A stretch of DNA of 64,000 nt from Triplophysa rosa. Its lineage: Eukaryota > Chordata > Actinopteri > Cypriniformes > Nemacheilidae. The stretch lies in assembly GCF_024868665.1 (NCBI RefSeq), contig NC_079898.1:6644096-6708095 (forward strand), in the 5' to 3' direction. The position numbers were made by a program, and so were the translations under genes. Positions within the stretch are counted from its first letter, which is position 1; each line of letters starts with the position of its first letter. The notes beneath the pieces are model-generated. The model did no database searches. It was not told the origin of the DNA and saw only the letters and a list, made by a program, of their open reading frames with translations. Of the stretch, positions 22,621 through 36,400 are shown piece by piece.

Positions 22621-23645
22621 AGTTACCATACATTCCAGTGTAATAAATGATTATTACAATGTAATAATATTGTAGTAATTGTATGTAAAAGCCTATGTAA
22701 CATTTTAAGATCTTTCATTTCATTTGACATAATAACTACCAATATCAATCAACATAATAATTAAATATAAATAAAACAAGGAAAATTGTGTCATTTATGT
22801 TTATTCTTTAATTTATTTTCTTTTTATATGGATATTCTGTTTTTTATTTTTGCATTATGTTTTGTATTATAATATAACTGTAACCTTTATATTTACATAA
22901 TTTGATATAGAGCCTTGGTTTGTGTGTTGCTGTGTGTCTTTTGGTGTTTCTGGTTAAATGGACATACATGCCACCATACACCAAAGTTGACCAATTAAAA
23001 AAAATTGGAATGACCTTTATGCCAGCTGTCTTCATTTGATTAAAAGCCAGGAATCAACCACAATGTATCAGCAAGAATATGTAACATCTTGCAAAGTAGA
23101 TGCAACTTCCCCCCCATCGAAACCCCCCCCCCCCGGTTTTGTTCACCTTACGTGGCCAGTAACAATTAAACAACAACAATGGTGTTTTAAGTGCTACTTT
23201 AGTGCGCAACTTCCTCCAAAAAGTGTATTCAGGGTCAAAGGTGGAAAACACAGAGTTCTTATCAGTGTATCTCCTGAATCGGAGGGAAAGCCGAGGATTA
23301 GACGTGCTTTGATCAAGGGAGCAGAGAAGTATTTTGAGAACTGAGGCGTATGTTCACCAGTGACAGTCCAAATTCCTTATTGATTACTTTAAATCAGGGC
23401 TCCCTTAGAAGAATTCTTCATTACATCAGTTTATTTTCAGACACACACACACACTATATGACTTTACGGCTATAGCTTTACTTAACACTTGGTCCATGAG
23501 CACCAACCGGCAAATCTTATCAAAGTCTATCTCAGATGCCATAAAGTAATCAGGTACCTTATTCATGTTACATTCATGAACACTTTACAATGGTGAACTG
23601 CTCTGGTTATCTCTCCCTCTGGTACTTCTTTGACCATGTGACATT

Positions 23646-24014
23646 TTAAAGGTCCAGTGTGTAATTTTTTGGAGGATCTATTGACAGAAATGCAATATAA
23701 TATACAGTACATAACTGTGACAGAGGTGAAAGACCTGACGGACTTTTTATTAGCTTAGAATGAGCTATTTCTATCTACATACACCGTGGGTCCCCTGACA
23801 TGGAATTCTCCATGTTTGTTTCTACAGTAGCCCTAAACAGACAAACTGCTCTTGAGTGTGTTTTGTAAATACATGATCTCCTTCAGCAAAGAAGCGAAAA
23901 CCTGACGACATCTTAATCCTGTGTCAGCCACAGTAGTGCTTTGAAATAAGATGTTGGTTGCAATTCAGAACCTCACCACTAGATGCCGCTGCAATCTCAC
24001 CATTGCTCCTTTAA
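23646..24014. repeat. TTAA MITE family B copy
   Basis: TTAA at both ends, left arm AAAGGTCCAGTGTGTAATTT, and internal landmarks TACACCGTGGGTCCCC and CTAGATGCCGCTGCA. The right arm is shortened to TTGCTCCTTTAA. Confidence 0.85.
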
Positions 24015-24514
24015 CAATCCTCTTTTAACTAAATCCTAAATTGGCTGGATGGGAAAATGCTTGATTATCAGAAGTGTGAGAAAAAAAAAACATTTACAGA
24101 AGGTTAAATTGACCTTATTTACACAAACAAAAACAAGGCTAAATATAAATCATATTTTTATTTATCGTTTTAAACCATTTTTTCCATGTTTTTTTTTATT
24201 GTTGAAAAGAGCATTAGGGAGTTATGCTATGAAACAAAAATGGAGATAAAATCCAGTTTAACTGTGCTTGGCACTGGATGAAAATATCTTTTTAATAATA
24301 TTGGACACACATGTGGCGTCTACATACATGAGAGCCAGCCAGAACAATCAAATATCAACGTTTTTGTAACGTAGTGTATGAATGTCCACAAACATAATTA
24401 AATAACCACATCAGATTCACTGTCTAACCTTGTTATTTTAAAACCAAAGAGTTTCCTGTATTGATTTATTCAAATAAAAGAAACTGTCCAACTGATCAAT
24501 AGAAAATAATATGC

Positions 24515-26087
24515 TTTTATTCTATGCTAGACACAGCACTGCAGAAGAAAAAGATAAGAAGTAAAAAACAACAACAATAATAAAAATAGCAACAATTGGA
24601 CAGCTAAGAAAAGCAAATGATTTCCCCCTCCTTTATGTATACTGTATATATAATATATAAACAACATAAAAGTTCTGTTCTCAACTGCTGAAACAGCATG
24701 TTGAAGTCTGCTAAAATACAATTCGCAATGGCAATCTAGCAAAAGACTGGCCAGCTTGCTAAATACCTTATCAAAATCCCACACACTCTCAAGCCAATCT
24801 ATTAAAACTCTTAAAAAAACCGTCTTGTTCTTCTGAATGAGCATTTGACAAAAACAGGCAGATATGACAGAGACAGTGCTAAAGCTTCGTAACCACACTG
24901 GAATTAAAATAACTGGTATATTTTGGTTGCTCGTTTTCAGTTGTGCTCAGACTGGAAAAAAAAGCATTTGGAGACAATAAAGCGTTCAGGTCCTCAGTCA
25001 CCTGGCTGACACACAGTAAACAATGTTGAACGGGCAGTTTTTGCACTAATGCAATAGTGATGATAACACCTGTCATAGCCATTAACAGCTTCTATACTCT
25101 TACTCGCTCTCATCACCAATGTCATCATTCCCGTAATGCAGTACCTTTAAAACAAATAGAACATGTTGTTGTTGAGTCTAGAGTCTTTTTTATAAGAGAA
25201 TATACTGTACCTAATCTAATCTAATTTAACCTCACCAATAACTTTATTATTCACTCAATGGCAAGAAGAGGCTTATAGGATTATGAGTTCCTTGCGTGAT
25301 GAAGTTAATTTGTAGTTAAAACATTTTTACTTTAATACCGATTGCGGTAAAAGGGTGGAATGTTGAGAGCGAGACAAACCAACAGACACCTAAAACAACA
25401 ATCACAGAATACACAAAATTCAGTGATAACACTGATGTCTGTGCTGTTATTCTCCCAGTTAAATGATGTCGCTTTCTAGAGGATGACATCATTAACTAAC
25501 CTAGTTATTACAAAACACATGCAAGATGATATTGAAGACAGGAAAATTTAGCAGATTAATAATTTTAAAAATTCTCAAGAAAACATGGTTCATTTAAAAT
25601 ATTTCATTAGAAAGGAAACAAAAAAATGACGTTTGTTTATTCTTTAATAAACTATAGAGCCATTTTTTCTTTGACATTGTGATGAAACAACTCATACATT
25701 TCTCATTTTTAAAACTATGCTTTTAATAGTTTATCAAATATATTAAGACGCATGATGGGAACATGAAAATGTACTGCATAGTAATAATGACCCGATCCCA
25801 ACATACATGTATGTTATGCAGACACAAGCATTGACAAACACTGAAATGACTGCTGATGACATCACTGCTTTACTGGTATGTTCAGCAGGGGGCAGGGGGC
25901 AGAGGACCGAACCAAAAAAAACTGAAACTGATAATATATCCCCAGTACCCTTTCCCAATCAAAACCCATCAATCCACATCAATGACGTGAATCGCCGGCA
26001 GAAGAGGCTGAACAACAGGGAGATGAGCAATGTGAAACAGATCGATCGGCACAAGCGGGGTCAGCGACGCAGCCTTACGGGAAGCGT
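24515..26087 (-). other. Probable 3' untranslated region of actr2
   Basis: It follows the actr2 stop codon on the minus strand with no further exon. An AATAAA (TTTATT at 24514-24519 on the plus strand) could end it; another lies at 25636-25641. Vertebrate ARP2 mRNAs have long 3' UTRs, so either is possible. The exact end is inferred, not seen. The block holds no family A or B MITE, unlike the sequence around it. Confidence 0.35.
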
Positions 26088-27368
26088 TTATCTGACGGTG
26101 ACGCCAAGCTTCTCCAGAACGCGCACACCCTTTTCTTGATACTCTTCCCGCGTCAGCCAGAAGTTGTCCTTGTCTTTCATGATGTCAGCCAGCACCGCCC
26201 CACCCAGGAACACCATGTGCTTGCGCCGGGGAGGGTCCTCGATCCGGATCTTGAATTTCTATGGGGGTATTAAATAGACAGCGTGACGAGACTTTCAGAG
26301 GGGAACAGCGTGGACACTGACCCACATACCAGAAAACCCTTTGAATGGATCTCTTTAAGACATATAAAAAGCCGCACTGTCCGGTCGTGAATTGAGAGGC
26401 GAACCCGAACGGGAGAATAATGAGGTGTACAGTGTATGCGAACTCTTCTGAAGCCGATCTGCGTTCGGCCACTCTCAGACACCCAGCAGACTATAAACAG
26501 GTGGCTGAAAGGCTCTCGTGGAGGCTTTCGTGTAAAGTAAATGGCTTTTTAATTTGTTTTAAACACAGTTTTGGGACAGGCAGACAGACACGCCGTTCGT
26601 CCGTATCGAGCATGCCATCTGCAATTGATCATATATAGTGTGGCCTGACATGCGGCCGGCTCCGAAGCTCCCCAAAATGCTTTTCCAGGCCAATGGCCAG
26701 AATCTAAATGAGATGGAGCCCAGCTGGGTTGTCTGTGTGTAATCCAGACTACTAACATTGCTCTACTGGCCTGTTTTTACACCGGAGTGCAGGAGGAGGT
26801 GATGCCACCCCACCTGCTGGTGCTATGGATGCATTACATTTCACACATTTGACTTGCAAAAAATGCAACATTTTCCGAAAGCAGACAGATGAACACAATT
26901 GAGCTCTGCATGTCCCACTGAAGGATTCCAGTAATAGAAACAGAGCCTGAAGTTTATTTTAACATTCCATCACCCTGATCATTTCATCACCAATCTTAAC
27001 AGTCTGCCTGCCACGCTTCAGCACAGATTTTATTTGGCCCTGTTATGTATTGCAGATTTATTTGGGGCAGATAAAAACTATATTGGCCTCATTAGCAGAC
27101 AGTGTGAGTTACTCATTTCTCATCCGAAGAAGGTGTTGACATTAAAGTCAATGTATAAAAAGGCACAGCAGCAAAAACAACCCTAACCAAAATTATAAGT
27201 GAAATTTATAAATGTATGCCGCATGTAGAACTTACAGAGAGCTTGTCGACATCACCCTTTAGTACCCGCTCGAGATAAAGCTGTTTAAGTTCCCTCTCTA
27301 ATCGAGAGGGCAGACCAGGATACATGGTGGATCCTCCTGACAAAACAATGTGTTTATAGAACTCAGCC

Positions 27369-27403
<35 letters not shown>

Positions 27404-30400
27404 AATGGACAAATAAAACTTATAGTGAGGTTCAATTATATTAGAAGTATTACATTTCGAAAATAACAAGACAAGAGGACTTATTTTCTTCGTTCTCTTT
27501 ACATGAATGTTTATTGCATGTTTTTTTCCCATTCAGATAATGAATAACTAACTTTCAAATATCCAATACTTTACCAAAAATGTCATCATCATTTACTCAT
27601 TCCACACTGACTTTCAGAGCTCTGGCGAAGGGGGCTTTCCAGTAAATAACCAATTACAACCAATAATAACCAATTATTTCCAATTAAAGGGATAGTTCAT
27701 CCAAAAATGAAATTCTGTCATCATTTACTCACTCACATGTAATTTCATACCTGTATTAAACACAAAGAAAGATATTGGGAAGAATGTAAGTAATTTTCAG
27801 TTCCGGGACATCATTGACTACCATAGTAGGAAGAATTAAATGGTAGTCAAAGGTGCCCGAGAACTCTTTGTTTTCCTAAATTCTTCAAAATATCTCATTA
27901 TGTGTTCAACAGAACAAAAAATACAATATGTCTTTCCTACTATGGTAGTGGATGATGTTCCAGAACTGAAAATTGCTAACATTCTTCCAAATATCTTTCT
28001 CTTGTGTTCATTGGAACAAATACATTTATAGGGTGAGTAAATGATGACGGATTTTTCATTTTTGGATGAACTATCCCTTTAAATTAACCAAGCAGTAATA
28101 ACCAATTCAATTCCAGCCTATTCCTCACACAAAGCTAATCATATGACTAGAAGACATTTGGACTACTTTTATGATGCTTTTCAATGTAGGCACTTGGACA
28201 TTCTTCCTAACATCTCATTTCTTATATTACAGACTGGTTTAGAATGACATGAAAGTGTGCACGTTGTCATTTCTAAGTGAACCATTCCTTTATCTATAGT
28301 TTAGATAACAGCTGTAAGACCGTGAAAAAGGAAACAAGTAGTGCACTGGAAATCTGAACTCACCTTGTATCAATATCTGCTGCATGAATGGTGTTGAAGA
28401 GAAGTTCTGCCACCCCGACCCCTTCCACATTAATGAGGTGGGGCTGAAACAGAGCTTCTGGAGCCTCGAAACGCTCGCCCCCTACCTTAATAACCCGACC
28501 GTCAGGAAGCTGCGTACACACGGAGAGTAAATGAATGTTTCGAATCAACTACAAATCTAAAATGTTTTACTAAACGTTAAATTATATCGAATCTTTTCAA
28601 TGTACTTTGATGCTAAATATTGCTGTTCATTACCATGTGTTGTTTCATTCATGTATATTTTAGCTACAGCACTCATTCATTGATTCATCTGCATTCATGA
28701 CACATCATCAATGGCAGCCGAACAGTAAGCATTCCAGCTATAAAACCTACTGGATAAATACTGCTCTATATAACCACACCTCGTGTCAACATTTGGCCGG
28801 TTGCTTATCACATGCATCACTATTTTAAATCTGCCTTGATAATTGAATGTTCCTTTTCGACGGGCTCGACTGAGCAAAGTCTCAGGTTTGAAGAGTAACC
28901 CGCAGCCAAACCTAACCGTGATGACTAATGAGAAAATGGGAGCAGGCTGCGTGGGAGCATATAAAGAGCCCATTGAGGAGTGTCCAGAGGAAATGCACAG
29001 CTTCCCAGCTGGGGAAAGACTGCGGCCGCATAGGAAATGATGTTACATGCTGGTTAAGCAACTGCGACACCACACTGCGTTCCTTGTTTCATTTGATTCT
29101 TCCGTTTGTCATGCCTGCTAACAGAAAAAGGAAAGTTCCATCGCCATACTTGTGAAATCCAAGAAATGAGGGTGAAACATTTCACTGCCTTTACACACAC
29201 TCATTCCAATAAAAGACACATCACCTCACTGCTGCCCCCTTGAGGTCGCCCTGTGCAATCGCGCGTCAAGCGGCCAATCCAGACTGAACAATTTGTGCCG
29301 TCTCACTCACAGGATGTCACAGTGTAGACTGAAGAATTTCCCTGCTGCTAAATCCCATCCAAAAAGAACGTTACCATGGAAACACAGAATACTTATGTGT
29401 CCCGGCGGGGAATCCGTGAAATCACACACTAAAAACCCCTGCCAGAAAAACTCCTGCCTCACATACTGTGACATTTGAACTGTAACTCTCAGACATTTCA
29501 GCGAGATGGATACTACTGCCCCGCAGGCTGTTACCACCTTTATAGAATGCAACTCTGCGTTAAAACGCTTCATGAAATTTCTCCCAGTCACATAAAACTG
29601 ACCGTGTAAGCCTCCACCAGTACGGTGGTCTCCAGAGCCAGTTTCTGCTCTTGCTCGATGTTGTATCCCACGTAGCAGAGATTCTCCTTCATCATGCGCA
29701 CAGTCTCGAAATCTGCCGAGTGGTTGAAGGCGTAACCTCGCAGTAGGAGCAACTGTGTGACGACAGAAATATTGATCTTATTCTTATTGAGGTTACATTA
29801 TAATTACAAAATACGGTGTTATTCTGCTAACGTATAAACGATGTTAGACAGGATACGCAATGCTATTCAATGCTAGCATTTGTTCCAAGTACATACTTTT
29901 AAGCAAGTGAAATGCATTGTGTCTTGGCGTTTTGTAAAAATCAACCTTCAAATGTTCAATTTGGAGTCGTGTCTGAGTATTAATCCACGCAGGAGCTGTA
30001 CCTTAATGAGATATCGTGTAATGTCTCGTCCTGCGATGTCCAATCTTCTCGTCAGGTGAGGCAGAGAAAATCCCTCGTACACAGGGCAAATGTGGGTCAC
30101 GCCATCGCCCGAATCCACCACCACCCCTGTCAGAAGACCTGGGTGTTGCCCAAAAGACAAACATTGCTACAATGTCCCATGTGTAGTGAACTGATAGTGG
30201 CTCATTGATATGTATGAGTACACTAGATAGATGGTTTGTTAATCAGTAATGTTAAGAATAGGAACTTGTGTTCATGCCTGAAGTCACTCACCTTGAGCAT
30301 ACAGTGTTAGCACAGCCTGGATGGCGATGTAAACGCCTGCAAACTGGTACGTTTCAAACATGACCTAAAGGACCATGGGTATTAAGACAAACAGGGATGA

Positions 30401-33400
30401 GCTTAATGACCTACAACATTTTCTTTTGAGTAACAGAGCCATCTTTTCCAAATGTACTGATTTAAGTACTACGGATAAATATTTAGAGGTTTGTTGAAAT
30501 CCCTTAAATACACACAATTCGTGAATCATGGTTTTATCTCTGGTTTTAATACATGACTTAGCATCTGACAGTGAGTGTTTTAAGGTTGTGTTCTGTTGCA
30601 GACTGAAGAAGTGACTGTGTTGTACTAAAGCAGACAGACAGAGATCTGTGAGTCACTCTAATGATGGGCTTCTGTTAATCTTATGTGCTGATGAAGTGAC
30701 TGCACTGCTGCTGGTCTCCAAAGACCTCCCATCAAGCCAGCACTTCTACCATCAAAGCCTTCAAACATCTACCACATGAATTTGGTAAACTGGCAATGTT
30801 CTAAAAAGCTGATTGAAAAGTCATGACAGTTTGAAAGGCCTGTTCATTCTGATGGGATTAAGTGACACAAGAGAATCTCACAAGTCCGTACTGTTTTGAA
30901 TGTTGGCCCAAATATTTGTCCCCTTTAAAAATGATTAGAACTTCTTCGGCTTAAAGGCGGGGTGGCCGATTTCTCTCAGCCGTTGTTGAGGTTCAAATCA
31001 CCAAAACAAACACACCCCTACCCCCATCTTTCACTTTCGTCAGCGCTCGGCTCGACTAATGTCTGTCCTGTGCACCTTACTGGTGATTGGCTACAAGGTT
31101 GTTTTGGTACTCGGCCCGACTTGTCTAAACAAGCGTAATTCATAAATTGCTGAAGAGAATCAATTGTAGTTTGACGCGTATCACCGTCGCTGCTAGTGTG
31201 GACAAAAACTCTAAATAACATGGAAAAAAATACCTTTTCTAATGTCTTAGAAAACACGTATGGTGCGGACATCATGGTGTTACACAGGTAGTTCATGCGT
31301 CAGAACATCAGTTTTTCATTTGCATATTACTGTGCATATTATGTTCAAATGTCTTTTAAAGAAAATAATTTTGTGATGATAATAATTTTTTTTATAAATA
31401 TAATACTATATACATTATATTATAATTTAAAAGTTTATTTGCAAAAACAAAACTGTTAAAAATGTAAAGTTTTTTATTATGTTATCAGGTTTTTTGTGAT
31501 GATAATAAAAATATATAATAAATATACAAATTAATTATATACTATATATAATATAATATAATATTATAATTTAAAAGTTTATTTGCAAAAACAAAACTGT
31601 AACAAATGTAAAGTTTTTTATTATGTTATCATGTTTTTATTGTGTTTGTTAGCAGTATTTATTATTATTATTATTTAAATTATTAACTTTTATTGCTATT
31701 ATTACTTAATCAAAACAACCCAACCGCAGTTTGATTGATATTAATTGGAATGCACAATAAACAAATATGTAAGTATTTTTTATATAATATTCACATTTAT
31801 TATATATGTTTCATTAATAATATTCAAATATTTAAATTGCAAAGTATTTATCCAGTATTTTCTATTCATACTGATTTAAACCGATTTTATTAAAATCATT
31901 TTTCCTTCCATAGTTTTTACTCTAATAAAGTAAAAATCCTGTTGTGCTACATTTGTTTATTTGCTTGCGGGCTGACTGCAGGCAAATTACACACACACAC
32001 CTCTATGATCTTCTCACGGTTTTTGGTGGGGTTCATTGGAGGTTCTGTGAGGAGGATCTTGCAGTTGCGCGAGTCGATGTTGAGTTTCTCCGGTCCAAAG
32101 GTGTAATCCCACAGGTGCTTCATGTCATCCCAGTTCCTGACAATACCGTTCTCCATAGGATAGTTCACCTCCAGCATCGAGCGCAGCTCACTCGCTTCAT
32201 CTCCCACCATCAGATCCTGGGGAATCAGGACAAAATTTAGAAAAGCCATCGTGGATCCCAACTAAAGAACCAAATGCAAACATATTTTTTCATCATTCAT
32301 TGTTTATCCAGCATGTACAGCACCAGTGTGGCAGCTCCACAACAAATGCACAGCTACGAGAATCTTACAACCCAGATCAGCCACGGTTTTCTAAATCCAT
32401 GCTTTTAATGGAGTTAAGTGGCAGGGAAGCCTCTGTACAGCTCATGGAGAGGGCAAGCATGGTACGCAGAGATGAAATGGCCAAACTGACAGATGCTTCA
32501 TTCTTATAAGTGAGTTCAGCATGCACAGAACCTCCATGCACCAAATATTGTTAGTCATTTTCATTCACACAGGCTTTTCTGTCACACCCTTCACCCCATA
32601 AAATGCCTCACACACATTAGTCACAAAGTTCAAACCACAAGCCTTAACACACAGTCTCAATCTGTCCCAGTATTATTATAAAATACACATCCTGCATAAG
32701 TGGTGCCTGGTCATGCAAAACTTAACATTCCGATGTCAGGGTGTTGCTATGTGGTTGCTAAGGTATTCTTAATAGTCGCTAAGGCACTTCTAGGTGTTAA
32801 TTAGGGTATTCAAGTGGCTGTCTAGTGCCTACTATCCCAAAAAAGCCTACTAGAACTCTTGTTCTCCATAAGTCTATGACACATCACTCATTTTCTCCTA
32901 TTTACCGTCAGCCCGGCAAAAACTCTGACCGCTTAAAATAATAATACGGCTCTTCTCAACAAGTCACACAATTTGAGGTATCATTCACAACCGTAGTACA
33001 AACAGTGTGGGACACGTTTTCCGCCAAGGTTTAATACTTTAAATAACTCCTAAGCTTAAATATGAACAATACTTTCCATTGCAAACACCACTAACAATAC
33101 TGGGCCCCGGTTTCACAGACAGGGTTTAGCTTAAACCCGGACTAACCCTTAGTGAAATTAGGATATTTAAACTACTTTTATAAAAATCCCCTAGTAAAAA
33201 ACATTACTGGTGTGCATCTTGAGACAAAACAATGGCGCTGACATACTTTAAGATGTTTTAAGGTGAGTTATTTTCAGTTAAGACTGCTAAACATTCATTT
33301 TAGTCTGGGATTAGCCATAAACCATGTCTGTGAAACCGGGCATGGATGTTAAAGGGTTAGTTCACCCAAAAATGAAATTTCATTATTTACCCACCCTCAT

Positions 33401-36400
33401 GTCATTCCACACCTGTTTGACTTTCTTTCTTCTGAAGAACACAACAGAAGATATTTTGAAGAATGTTGGTAACCAAACAACACTGCCTTCTATTGACTTC
33501 CATTGTATGAACCACTGAGACATTTCTCAAAATATCTTCTGTTGTGTTCCACAGAGTCATGTACAGGTTTTGAACTGCATGGGTTGAATAAATGAAGACA
33601 TCGTTTTTATTTTGGGGTGAACTATCCCTTTAATGTATGTGTTATGGAGGAGAGCACAAGCACTGATACAGGATGTCTGGTGACGCCATGTGTTTTTAAT
33701 GGAGCCTTGCTGTCCTTAAAATTCATGTTTTAGCTAATTTCCTTCATAAACATTAACCTGAAAAGGGAAAACAAGAGTGTCTAAAAAACGTTTCAAATGC
33801 AATTCGGCACGTATCCACATTTAGACGAACAATATCTGATGAACAGCATCCTTTATGACACATCACAATCTGTTCGAGCCTTCTTATTGGTTCTTTCTTT
33901 GTTCCTCAAACATTATTTTAAGATTCCAGTGTCTATTTAACTGCGAGAGAAACAGATTGAGTGGCAACGACATAAAGTGCACAAGACATTAACATTTCCC
34001 TACATCTTGAGGCCAACTTCTGCTAAATCTATTTCAGACGGGAGGGGGAGTAACTTCAGCTACAATGTCTAGTGCGGCTTTGAATGGTTGCCATGCTCTG
34101 TGAAATACATTTACAGACAAAATGCAGTGTAAGATTTTCAATCTGCACTACACTGTGGTGAATATTTGAGTGAGAAATACATTTTAAGCAGGACCAAAGA
34201 AAACCTAAATGTTAGACAAACGGATTCATTCAACACTGCAACTTAGAAAAACATACATACAAACAGATCAGGGTAGGGCTGGGCAATATTTATAACATTT
34301 ACAATATGCAAGTATTTATTTTAATGTAAAAATTAAGCAACAGTATAAATTTGGGGATTGTTTTACTGCAATTTTAATGTAAAAATTAAGCAACAGTATA
34401 AATTTGGGGATTGTTTTACTGCAATTTTAATGTGAAAATTGCATCTATTAGTTATCCTACAGAGGAAGTCACAAAACGTTTTATTGTCACCTATGAGGGT
34501 GTTACAAGAGAGATGCTGTCTTTAAATCAGAAATGTTAAGTGATTAAGAAACATATATACATATAGGTAAGGAATATAGCTGCTTATTACTTTATTGTAG
34601 TATAGATAGATGGTTTCATCTTAACAACATAAACAAACGTTACTGCGCATGTGCACTTTTGTGACCCCAACTGAACTTCCAGTACACATTCACAAACAAT
34701 AGAGTGCCTGTAGATTATTTCTGATAACAATCAAAATAAACCGAGAAGAACCGTTACTTGGCTAAACTTGTCTCTCCAATATTTAGAATTAAGACTGCGA
34801 TACCAAACTCAACCGCTAGATGTCAATGTACCATACGGTTTGTTTAAATGCAACCGAACTACAGGACCCATTCAATAAATTGTTTATTTAATAAAATGAA
34901 CATCAAATTTCAACAAATCTTTTATTTAATACAATTGTTATACAATAAAATAATAATATATAAATTACTATTAACATAAATTAAATAAAATATAATGATT
35001 GCACATACTTAATACTTATACTACAAATGTGTAGTATAATGCAATGTAAGTCGCTTTGGATAAAAGCGTCTGCCAAATGCATAAATATAAATATATTATT
35101 CAATATTATTAGACACTAGCCAAACACAAACCGGAAGTTAACTGGGGGTCAGGCGCGTGTCCGATGAAACGTTTTTTTTTTTATTTTACTTATTGCATTA
35201 CACATTACACTTGACTCTTACTGGCTACAAAAGCCATTTGGTTGAAACAATCGTCCTCTGAAAATAAATCACACACACAAGCTTTTAAGCCATTCAAAAC
35301 ATAGAAGATACTTTTCAAAAATAGTTAAATGTCTATAAAAAACAGAGATTTCCAGCTTTATTGCCCAGCCCTCATCCTAAAGCATGAGACACGCAATAAA
35401 AACACTCAAAGACCATTAAAAGGCAACTGTATGGACACTTGTTGAGATACTGCATGGTGCAACACTCTCCCCAGCAGGCGACAAGTGTGAAACAGAGCAC
35501 AGGCCGGACTGCACTTACCATCTTTTTGTTATTCTACTTCACCACGAGAAGAACAAAGGAAAGAGTTTAAGTATGAAAAAGAAGGTCAAAAGGCGTAAGA
35601 GAAGGAGGTTTTCCTTAAAGACAATAAAAACAACTAAATGCATAAGATTTATACTGAAGAGATCATATATAATTTGTAATATTGTCATTCATAAAATACA
35701 AAGCTAAGTGAAAAATCTGGACCTCACCTTAATCTCAATGTTGCCCACTTTGGCCGTGGATCGGATGATGGGTCTGCCCACCAATGCTGGGAAGATGTGT
35801 TCGGGGAAGTTGGATCCTGCATAGCCACATTTGACAAACTAAAGAAATGAGAGAGAAAGAAGGCCAAACACAGTTAATAAAAAGAACAAAAAGATATACA
35901 TTTTGAGGAAATATTGTGTAAGAACTTGCATAAAAATGTACACAAATCGTTAGTTTATTGTGTTTTCTTTTTGTTTTTTTGCCCAATGCATTACCCACAA
36001 AATACGATGGTAGGGAGGCATTGAGACAAATGATGAGAAAATGATAAATAGGTGCAAAACCACCACTTACTATGTTAAAGTTTTAACCAGATACTGCCTC
36101 TTAAAGGGATAGTTCACCCAAAAATGAAAATTCTGTCATCAGTTACCCACCCTAAGGTTGTTCCAAACCTGTATAAATTAATTATTTTGTTATGTTGAAC
36201 ACAAAGGAAGATATTTAGCAGAATGTCAGTAACCAAACAGATCTCATCCCCCATTTACTGCTATAGTAGAGAAAATAAATACTATGGGAGTCAATGGGGA
36301 TGAGATCTGTTTGGTTACTGACATTCTTCCAAATATCTTCCTTTGTGTTTAGCAGAACAAAGAAATTGGAACAGTGAATGATGACAGAATTTTCATTTTG

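Larger units (their letters stand above)
34274..35373. mobile_element. hAT-type element with TAGGGCTGGGCAAT ends
   Basis: The left end TAGGGCTGGGCAATATTTAT and the right end TTATTGCCCAGCCCT are inverted. Flanking 8-mers do not match, so the duplication has decayed. It contains a 54-base tandem duplication (34319-34441) and a copy of repeat E (34612-35170), and lies in actr2 intron 2. Confidence 0.6.

Noticed and set aside
35040..35085. Stand-alone SINE in actr2 intron 2
   Set aside because: Only the tail motif TCGCTTTGGATAAAAGCGTC is present and it lies within repeat E; no tRNA-like head is visible.
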